Part shown: in pieces, positions 56,031 through 64,000 of the stretch
How positions within the stretch are numbered: position 1 is the first letter of the stretch
Layout of the letters: every line of letters begins with the position of its first letter
NCBI GenBank assembly: GCA_958510825.1
Contig: OY294047.1
Span: forward strand, 44,437,365 to 44,501,364
Source of the DNA: Brachypterus glaber
Lineage: Eukaryota; Arthropoda; Insecta; Coleoptera; Kateretidae
Reading direction: 5' to 3'
Length of the DNA: 64,000 bases
Position numbers and translations under genes: made by a program
Notes under the pieces: model-generated
Databases searched by the model: none
What the model was told of the DNA's origin: nothing
What the model saw: only the letters and a program-made list of their open reading frames with translations

Positions 56031-56261
56031 GGAACGTTTAAGTATTATGTAACGGAAATGTACCAAAATTCATACACTTCATACCTCGATTCTTGCGTTA
56101 TTTAAGGCTGTAGAGATTTCATATTTTGGATTTAACACACCCCCTATTAGGGGGGTAACCAAAATATGAAATCTCTATAATCTATAATAACGCGAGAACC
56201 GGGGTATCAAGTGTATGAATTTTAGTACAATTTGCGTTACGTAATACTTAAACGTTCCCTT
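56031..56261. mobile_element. Foldback, AGGGAACGTTTAAGTATTA ends
   Basis: AGGGAACGTTTAAGTATTAT and TAATACTTAAACGTTCCCT are inverted; arms continue through TTCATACACTT and GAGATTTCATATTTTGG to a CCCCCTATTAGGGGG core. Confidence 0.9.
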
Positions 56262-56298
56262 AACTCTACAATAAAAAAAACGTCTTAATATATTTAAT

Positions 56299-56523
56299 AA
56301 TAACCAGAGTTGATACTTTCATTACAATAACAGGGTTGGACAACAGGAATTTTAAATTATTTCTAATTTTTGGTTTGGACTTTTGTACAGAGTGAGTTTG
56401 TTTAATACATACCTATGCCGAATAAGTTTATATGTCTTTATACAGATTATATGTCTGTATACAGACATATAATCTTATTCGGCATAGGAATGTTATTGTA
56501 ATGAAAGTATCAACTCTGATAAT
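56299..56523. mobile_element. TIR element family B, copy 2
   Basis: AACCAGAGTTGATACTTTCA to its complement. An inner hairpin CCTATGCCGAATAAGTTTAT with ATAATCTTATTCGGCATAGG forms a second stem. Confidence 0.85.
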
Positions 56524-56670
56524 AACTGAGAACTTTTGCCTCAAAATTTGGTATGCAAGAGCAAAAAATGTGACATAACATAATACATTATATATTATTT
56601 AATTTTTTTTTTTTCGAGAAGACCCTGAAGTTGACTTTGTGTTACTAGATGTTTATTAAAAACCACTTAC

Positions 56671-56937
56671 CAATTCCTACAGTCTGAACCAGTGCCTGCG
56701 TTCCAAAGTATGTGAATGGACCTCCCTCAAACATCAAATTTTCTTTGCCTACCGTGACTTCCACGCGACCCTCCAGGATGATCACGAAATAGTCAACCGA
56801 TTTGCCTTGTTGGTAAATTAAGTTGAGTGGGTCCGTACGCCACTCTTTGTTCTTCTTGATGTGGAACACGATGTCTTGTTTCAGGAGGCGACGGAGGATG
56901 GTTTCTGAGATCACGTTGGGGTGGAAGGACTCGACAG
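56671..56937 (-). CDS. uex: CNNM/ACDP protein, cyclic-nucleotide-binding-homology exon
   Basis: Minus-strand product: SVESFHPNVISETILRRLLK then QDIVFHIKKNKEWRTDPLNL then IYQQGKSVDYFVIILEGRVE then VTVGKENLMFEGGPFTYFGT. This is the beta-roll of the cyclic-nucleotide-binding-homology domain, with the conserved Y..GK..DYF..IL.G.VEV and the F..G.F..FG motif. Phase 1 at both borders (cag|ctgtcg, attg|gtaagt). Confidence 0.95.
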
Positions 56938-57188
56938 CTGAAAAATAGTTATTATTATTTTAGGTTAGGTTTTTGGGGTATCGGGGGGTATTCAATTAAA
57001 AAACTTCTTTTCTTCTAATTGTGACGTTTCAACAGGAATTTTTCGACGTTTTCGAACGAATATTATACTATGGGAAAAAATCATTTAAATAATTATTATT
57101 ATTTGAAAGATAAATGAATGTGGGGAATAACTACCCCCAATTATCCCCCCTAGCGGGAGGGCCCCTAAAACCACCCTTATATACTTAC

Positions 57189-57329
57189 ATGTACTAAGAT
57201 ATTGATAGGCAGCCAATGTCAACTGTGGACTGATACGAATCTTCGTAGTTTCACCTCTTCTTTCAGCGAACACGCTGAAATCTTGTCTCGTTCTGTCCGC
57301 GTTTCTTCTGCGTTTTGAACGGTTATCAG
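57189..57329 (-). CDS. uex: CNNM/ACDP protein, linker exon between CBS pair and CNBH domain
   Basis: Minus-strand product: TDNRSKRRRNADRTRQDFSV then FAERRGETTKIRISPQLTLA then AYQYLST. It has the basic patch and the ISPQ..LA..Y.L.T motif that precedes the CNBH domain in the family. Phase 1 at both borders. Confidence 0.93.
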
Positions 57330-58338
57330 CTAAAAATAAAAAATAACAATTAGACTAATTTAGTATTAGTACTAGTAATTAATGACCACCGAATATTTTG
57401 ACTTGAGTAATTTTTTTTTTTTTTGAGAAATTAAACCAAAAACACTCTTGGACGAACTTAGTCACCTAGATATTAAAAATTAAATAACTTTTTAACAGAT
57501 ATAATATAGAAGCTTTAAATCTTACACAATTAGTCCTAAACATGTTACTTTTTACAAAATGTGAACTGTTTATTTAAAAGCGTTCTAGAGTTTGTTTTGT
57601 ATGTTTAGTTTCAATCATTAAAAATACTAGTGGTACATTATGGAGATATTTTCCTGGTACCAGAAAAATACAGATTATGTAATTAACTTAAAGCCTAAGG
57701 GTTAACAATTATGTACTTTAGAGATGTTTTCTCAGCATTCTCCAAAGACAAATACTACCGTCTAAGCAAAAAGGTAGTATCTGACAATTTGAGTTTTTCA
57801 CTCTTTGCACATAACTTCAATCCTTTAACAATTTCAGTGTCGGCCATATTTCCGGTGTGCACGTCGGAGCCCGGGTACGTAAACTGTATTTTTGGTCGTA
57901 AAGGTCCTGCAACGTTTGACGCCGCAGCAACACAGTAAAACACTCAACTCAAAAACCAAGGCTACCCGGAAACGTATTAGGATGTATCTAAGCGGTCGGA
58001 GCGACCGTAGCATCTACCTATAACGACCGACGCACAACTAAACTTTTGTAGTTAGACATACTGGTGGCACACACCGTGTGACATTGATCCCTGGCGAAAA
58101 CTGCCGATGGCACACACTGAACGTGTTAAGCAAAATATGCTTCGAAAAAAGTCGTATATTATATTTCTAGAGAGTTATGTACTTTGCAATATCTGCAAAA
58201 TTTTTGCCGTTCCTAATAAAAACGTCGATTTTCTCAAAAACAACATAAAAAATGCAAATACGGCCTTCTTGCTTATGATAGCAGAATAAACAAGTAAATA
58301 AGGGTTTAAAAGTAATTTATCCGCGTAAATAACTATTA

Positions 58339-58533
<195 letters not shown>

Positions 58534-58565
58534 TCAGAATCCCAAAATTTCAGAATTGAGACTAT

Positions 58566-58848
58566 AGTAAATTCAACTTCAATATGCAGTGGAAGTAAAC
58601 AAAAGAATCACGCACCACGACAGCGGGCGCGTGGCTTTATTGGTTAAGACACTCGAATGTTGCGACAGTAGGGATGTAGAAAGTTTAACAGGTCAGTACG
58701 GGAACACTTGCGAAGCGTACCATGCATTGCAATTGACCGTCATATAGAAGTTCCCTTATTTAGAGTCCTACCCTGTCACTAAATCCTTTCTCTTTACATG
58801 GGTTTGTTTACACCCACTGGATCTTGAAATTAAATATACTATATATAA
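58566..58848. mobile_element. MITE, TAGTATATTCAACTTCAA type, copy 2
   Basis: TAGTAAATTCAACTTCAATA to TTGAAATTAAATATACTATA. The interior is the reverse of 23511-23780 (shared GGTCAGTACG, CATGCATTGCAAT, CACTCGAATGTTGCGA words). Confidence 0.82.
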
Positions 58849-59149
58849 ATAATATCTCGAATATTATTCACGTTGGGGCCAAGAAGATTTTAAAGTTATC
58901 CTAGATGCGGTCGAAGTGAAAAATCGGTAAATTTTGGTTGTAACCTTCCCAAAAAACTTAACTTCTTGTTTTAATTTTAACTGTATGCAAAAATCACATT
59001 TTTTATATAATCCAAAAACTATGACAGACCAATAGTTATACCGTTTCTTAGCGTAAAAGTCCAATTCACGTTTTAATGCCATAAAAATGAATAAACTGAT
59101 AATAAAACCTACACTACGACCGCAACTTGTTAAAGCAGGTGCAGGAATG

Positions 59150-59515
59150 CCGATCTTTTAAAAAAGAATCGATTCTAAGGATCGATTTAGAATCGAAACT
59201 AAAAAATCGATCCTAGAAAAAATCGGTTATAAAAGAATCGATTCTTAAAGAATCGATCTTCTTTTTTTAATAATTGCGTAGTATAAAACCAGCTTTAGAA
59301 ATTTTGATAACTAATCTTTACCACTAAAAAAAGCTTTACCCATGGCGGAAATTGGCTGAAAATTTTTTTCGATTCCATAAGATCGATTCAAAGAAAAAAG
59401 AATCGATTATAAAAAAGATCGAAAGCAAAAAAATCGATTCAAACAATCGATTAATTGTATTTAAATAATCTATATTCAAGAGAATCGATTAAAAATCGGC
59501 ATCTCTGTCTTGGTG
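59150..59515. repeat. AATCGATT-rich repeat
   Basis: More than fifteen AATCGAT or ATCGATT words in 365 bp. The outer words ATGCCGAT and ATCGGCAT are inverted, suggesting a TIR element built of a palindromic word. Confidence 0.85.
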
Positions 59516-59592
59516 GCATCAGATAAAATTATTTACGTTATTAAAATAAGAAAATTAAAAATAATTCTTTCTTCTATAATTCTTGTTCTTAC

Positions 59593-59784
59593 CTTCCTTA
59601 AATATTTTAAACATAACATCCAACGTAACATCTTCGAACACGAAATTGCAGGGGTTTTGGTAGAATTGACATAGGGTTTTCAACGGGGTGTTATCGTCTG
59701 GATCGACGAACGCCAGGTCCTTAATGTACAACATCGTTACGATGTTTTGGCGGTTACCTTCGAAGACCGGAATTCTCGAAAATC
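59593..59784 (-). CDS. uex: CNNM/ACDP protein, first CBS exon (first in window)
   Basis: Minus-strand product: [20 protein letters not shown] then [20 protein letters not shown] then [20 protein letters not shown] then IFKEG. The SRIPV(F/Y)EG..NIV..LY.KDLA motif marks the CBS1 end of CNNM/ACDP transporters. Acceptor tttccag, donor gaag|gtaaga. The six exons in the window encode about 419 aa. The extracellular part, the DUF21 membrane domain and the start of CBS1 lie beyond 64000. The symbol is by similarity to Drosophila unextended. Confidence 0.96.
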
Positions 59785-61045
59785 CTGGAAATACAGAAAA
59801 GAAACAAGCCGTTAAAATATTAATGCTACGGATTCCATTATATTAGGGCCACTTCATCTGTACTTGGTCTGTTTTTGCTCTGGTTTTCGTTTTTTTTTTC
59901 TTGGAGAAAAGCCAAGTCCAAAAACCAAAACGAAAAAGAACGAAAGAACAAAGTAAGACTAAGATGAAGTGACCCAACATTATACAGGGTTATTCACGGA
60001 AGTGGCCTATTAAAAGTTTATGGAGAACCAATAATTTTAAAAATCTGAAATGTTGCCCTTTGGACTTTTTTCCGGTTGTACCGGAAGTGGCACTCGATTT
60101 TTTAAATGGAACACCCCATATATTTTTTAATTTTTAAACTTAGCATTAAATTTGCTTTATTTTGATGTCTTTCTACGGTAGTTTTTAAAATTTAAATATT
60201 TCCGGACCAACGTTTATAGGAACTTTTTTTCATATTTTTGGACCTAGAATCGCCCCTAAAATGTTGTAACTTATTTCCGAATCGACCTGTAGATCTATTC
60301 AAATTAATTTTATGACATAAACTTTCTTAAAACATAAAATTTCTTAGAACAACTTTAAATACAAAATTGTTTTTTTTGTACAGAAAAAATTACATGAGGT
60401 CACATAGGGGGTAAGGGGGGGAGGAGCCAGTGACGTTGTGACGCTTTGATAAGGGGAGAGGGTTCAAAAGGGCTAAAAAAGCGTGAAATACTTTATGGAC
60501 GTCCCCTATGTGTCCAATAACACAATAAAAAATAAATTACGTGTATAAATTATGGTTTCAAAAACACATCAATAAAACGAATATTTAATAAATACTACGT
60601 AAATCTATTTTAAGTCATATTTAATATAGAACGCATTTTATTTAAACAATATACAATGGGGTGGTCCTTAAAAAATTATTTTTCGTACGACCTAGTATAC
60701 ACGAAATAAATAAAAATGCATGTTCATTATATACAAGAGTACATAGTGCATATTTAAATGAAATGATAACTATGCACACTCATTTATCCAAACGATTACA
60801 CATAGCTTTCATTTTGACAAAAGTCATGTGACGTAAAATTTTGAAATGTCAAAATTAAACACGGGTAATTCTTTAAAATATACATTTTTTAAGAGTCTAG
60901 ACTGTAGATCGAACGAAAAATGTTGTTCGCAACTCGTTTGCGACAAGTCCTTAGTGCAATCGAATGATTTTTTGACTTCGCTTCGCGTCGTCAAAAATAC
61001 TTCATTCTCGTGCACTAAGGACTAAAGTCGCTTACTCGTTATGAA

Positions 61046-61386
61046 AACTACTTTTATCCAATACATACAGATAATGAGACAATTACCAGCTTTATTTTAA
61101 ATAGATAAACTCAATAATAATCCCCTCGTGGCTTTTACTTTATTGAGTGGATAATTATTTATTTTACCCTCAACTGTCACTTGTTAAATTATTTTCTTGT
61201 AAATGTCATTAAAATTTTTAATAAAAACATGAATTTCTAAGCTATTCATTGGATAAAACCTTGTATGGCACTCATGGGTAAACCGATATTGCCCTCTCGA
61301 AAATTAACCTGCTTCGCTGACGCCTCGCAAGTTAATTTTCTCATGGGCAATATCTTACTTTACCCACTAGTACCATAAATAACTAT
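61046..61386 (+). repeat. Dispersed repeat R7, copy 3
   Basis: Directly matches 41143-41477 with scattered substitutions. It directly follows the sequence shared with 37300-37930. Confidence 0.88.
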
Positions 61387-61589
61387 TTACGGACGCCTTC
61401 TAAATTTGTTCCAAACTGTCTAAACATGATGTGTCGATAACTCAACCTAACACCTCAACCCATAAAAGAGGGTGCAAAACGTATCGCCCTGTAAATTTCG
61501 TAACATCGTATCTTAAATCTGTACATGAATGATAAGTTTATATATGTTATCACTGATAACATATACAAACTCCAATGAACTATTCCAAC

Positions 61590-61804
61590 TATGGTCTGTT
61601 TCATCAAGCAAGATAGTAAATTAAAAATCGCACAGTAAATATTTTTACAACAGGTTTGAATAGTATATGTTTGTGTATAGAATATAGTTATGTTTTATAA
61701 AATAAACTACGCAGTATATTCGCACAACCAATATTCGAATCTGTTTTGAAAATATTCACTGTGCGATTTTTAGTTTACTATCTTGCTTGATGAAACAGAC
61801 CATA
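61590..61804. mobile_element. MITE family A, copy 3
   Basis: TATGGTCTGTTTCATCAAGC to GCTTGATGAAACAGACCATA; almost the same as 42558-42770. Confidence 0.9.
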
Positions 61805-62559
61805 GTTTATAAGTTACAAGTACAGAGTTGATTAGCATTAATCGGAATAAATTCAGTTATGACTCATCAACGTTGAAAATAAACACAGAAACATAGGCTT
61901 ACGGAATAATTTTGCCGAATTATGAGGGAAATTTTTATAAAGGTCACTAAATCGAAACATTTGACGACTAATTTGTTACACACAACAATATTGAATATAC
62001 ATATTAACTATAAATATGTAAATATATCGGTGTTTTTCGAAGAAAATAAAAATGTAAATATTTAAAACCTCGCGTCAATGATAGAATCGACGCGGCGCCT
62101 ATGCGAGCACTGGAAATTCGCCGATGACTGTTGATTAGTACAAGGAACCGAAAATACATTTTTTGAGATACCATGTTTCGAAACGTTATTTTTGTTAGTG
62201 GAAAAGCCAAACGGTACGTCCTATCGAAAAAATGCAAAGAAAAAATGTTTAGAGTAAAGAGTATATTTAAAAATATTTTTGATTTTTTTTGTCATCGGTT
62301 TAGTTTGAGCAGGTAGAATTTGTTTGGTGTCGCAAACTTTCAGAGGTGATGACCTTTTTTTAGTCATCAATTTTTCGTTGTGTACACATTTTTTTTTTCG
62401 TCAGTCGGCAAATTTCTTTTCCGTTAATCAGCAAATTGACACCCGTATAACAAACTAGATGAAACGTTGCAAGCACCCTGTCAAAACATCGGCACTATTG
62501 TACACTAGAGCCATCTAGTTTGCAAATTTCAAACTAGGTGTTTTGTTTGATTTTAAATT

Positions 62560-63038
62560 CTGCATATAAACTGTATATAACATTTTTTATAGGGCTTAAA
62601 AAGAGCTTTTATTTAAAATATAATTTTTTGAAATCGGGTTATAAATATGTGAGATATGCTAAAAAAACCTTTTACTGCTTTAAACGCCAATATCTCGAAA
62701 ACAATGCGTTTTAGGAAAACGTTGTTTATAACATTTTTTGACCAATTTAAAATTATCCTTTATATAAGTGCTAAATTAACCAAATAAAATAATAATTGCC
62801 TTAATTATAAACAAAAAACGCTAAAAATAGGAGTTTTACCCTATTTTTACCCCCTTACCCCCAATCGTTTACCCCCAAAATCTAATCAGCTCTTCGGAAT
62901 ACAATAAGAAACAATATGCAAAAAACCGCAAGTCGATATCTTATGTAGAAATGGAGTTTACACCCAGACAGACGGACGAACTGACGGACGGACGGACGGA
63001 CGGACGGACGGACGGACGGACGGACGGACGGACGGACG

Positions 63039-63073
<35 letters not shown>

Positions 63074-63210
63074 GGACGCAAAAATTTTTTTTACTGATTT
63101 GGACTGGTCTAAAACGTCGAGAAATGTGAAAAAAATGTGGTCAAAGATTTTGACTTTTCGGCGAAGATTTCAATACATCGGCACTCTTAGTAGCACTAAG
63201 TGCCGATGTA
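62560..63210. repeat. Dispersed repeat R6, copy 3, with GACG/GACA microsatellite
   Basis: Matches 27100-27653 (AAACGCCAATATCTCGAAAA). 62968-63077 is a tetranucleotide run, first GACG then GACA, where copy 2 has only about three units. It ends in the hairpin ACATCGGCACTCTTAGTAGC with its complement (63175-63210). Confidence 0.85.
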
Positions 63211-63639
63211 AAACCTCAAAACGACCCTGCTCTAACTCAACCTCAAACAAAACTGACTTTATATTAATAATATTACTTAATCTTAAAATACCGTGTACCC
63301 ATTTGATTTTAAAGCTTACAAAAAGCTTACAATTTGTAAAATATATTTTCCCAAAAGCTTTGAAAATCAATACTTACATAACTATATTTAGATTTTTTTC
63401 GATAAACTAATTTAATTAAAATATACAATGGAAAAAGATAAAGGGAGGTCATCGTCTGAAAAGTGATATTCAGGGAAATGGGGTAGTTAACCCTTTGCGT
63501 CCTGGTGGAATGTGGAACCACCTACTTCATGTAATAAGCGTTTAACTGTTGTTTATCATAATAACATACAAGAAAATATTTATAAAAACAATTTAAAACA
63601 ATCACCCCTTCCAGACAGGCTGACATTCACCCGCTTTTT

Positions 63640-63990
63640 TCGATTATAAAATGCATTTTTCTATTTTGCTACTCTAATAAGCTCACAATCACACGCATTT
63701 TGCCTGTTCCTATAGGCCCATTAGAGGTCTCTACTTTTTTTTTCTTTTGGGTTGATAACAGACAAAAGCCTGGTTGAAGTTTTCCGTGCAAATGTCAACG
63801 TCACTTTAAAGTTTAATTTTCTATAAAATTTTGTGTTTACGTTATTTTTTATCGTGTTAAAATTGTGGCTTGGTTGTAGCGGTGAAAAAGGGAAGACATG
63901 ATCATAAAATATATCAAAATATAATTTGTTCTTAGAATTTTAAACATGGCGAAAACTGTAACGCCAACCCGAAACAAAAATCCCTAAATC
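63640..63990. repeat. Dispersed repeat R8 at the right edge
   Basis: Reverse complement of 17835-18185 (shared AATCACACGCATTTTGC and ATCCCTAAATCAGT words). A short piece also lies at 3453-3590. Confidence 0.85.
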
Positions 63991-64000
63991 AGTCATCAAT

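Larger units (their letters stand above)
48591..56670. other. 8.1-kb repeat-filled intron of the CNNM gene
   Basis: No exon was found. It is packed with elements: TIR element 48938-49673, hairpin about 50000-50105, TIR element 50164-50675, foldbacks 51009-51430 and 52178-52599, hairpin 52930-53035, inverted GGTTGGTCC repeats 53080-53800, minisatellite 55095-55325, foldback 56031-56261 and family-B element 56299-56523. Confidence 0.85.
59785..64000. other. Repeat-filled intron at the right edge
   Basis: No further CNNM exon was found. Contents: foldback 59850-59980 (ACTTCATCTGTACTTGGTCT type), GGTTGGTCC fragment 60180-60290, decayed TIR element 60385-60515, shared foldback half 60660-61045, R7 copy 3 (61046-61386), MITE A copy 3 (61590-61804), R6 copy 3 (62560-63210) and a repeat end at 63640-63990. 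Confidence 0.75.

Noticed and set aside
57711..58140. Possible coding region (75 codons +, 62 codons -) with higher GC content
   Set aside because: No domain, splice sites or family resemblance on either strand; it may be a decayed transposon, but termini were not found.

Overview
The window is eukaryotic, AT-rich and intron-rich, and it looks like an insect nuclear genome. A beetle is my guess, from the style of the dispersed repeats; the sequence does not prove it. There is one 200-base assembly gap (16255-16454). No bacterial-style operons, CRISPR arrays, rRNA or tRNA genes were seen. Three protein-coding genes can be assembled exon by exon, with splice phases that agree at every junction.

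Layout. (1) Positions 1-4050, + strand: the last four coding exons of S-adenosylmethionine synthetase (Sam-S); the gene starts to the left of the window. (2) Positions 7440-33681, + strand: a complete BTB-domain gene with 21 supported coding exons (716 aa predicted), spread over 26 kb. It has a BTB domain at the N-terminus, a long Ser/Thr/Lys/Asn/Glu-rich linker, and a short C-terminal Cys2-His2-like finger. The linker is encoded by two families of tandemly duplicated, phase-0 mini-exons. (3) Positions 47032-59784, - strand: the last six coding exons of a CNNM/ACDP magnesium-transport-type protein (Drosophila unextended, uex). They encode the CBS pair, the cyclic-nucleotide-binding-homology domain and the C-terminal tail; the DUF21 membrane part lies to the right of the window. 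Genes 2 and 3 converge on a 13-kb gene-free stretch.

Nearly everything else is repeats: a Tc1-type transposon with 705-bp inverted arms and a truncated transposase, two smaller relatives of it, a 5'-truncated non-LTR retrotransposon, a 170-bp satellite array with a palindromic cap, many foldback/TIR elements (several present two or three times in the window), a dispersed 65-75-bp minisatellite, and elements built from short palindromic words.

The most interesting part is the BTB gene between 21.5 and 31.6 kb. Exon-plus-intron units of about 168 bp, and later units of 400-490 bp, have been tandemly amplified. One copy has lost its splice acceptor (AG to AT). Transposons have landed in sister copies, so unfilled paralogous copies give exact insertion boundaries. 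Two unrelated TIR elements sit in the very same TA of two sister introns, and a 73-nt near-perfect hairpin is flanked by a 15-bp direct repeat. I cannot say what the BTB protein does. No wholly new system is proven here; the candidates for one are the amplifying mini-exons and a recurring class of short hairpins with CG-rich tips.
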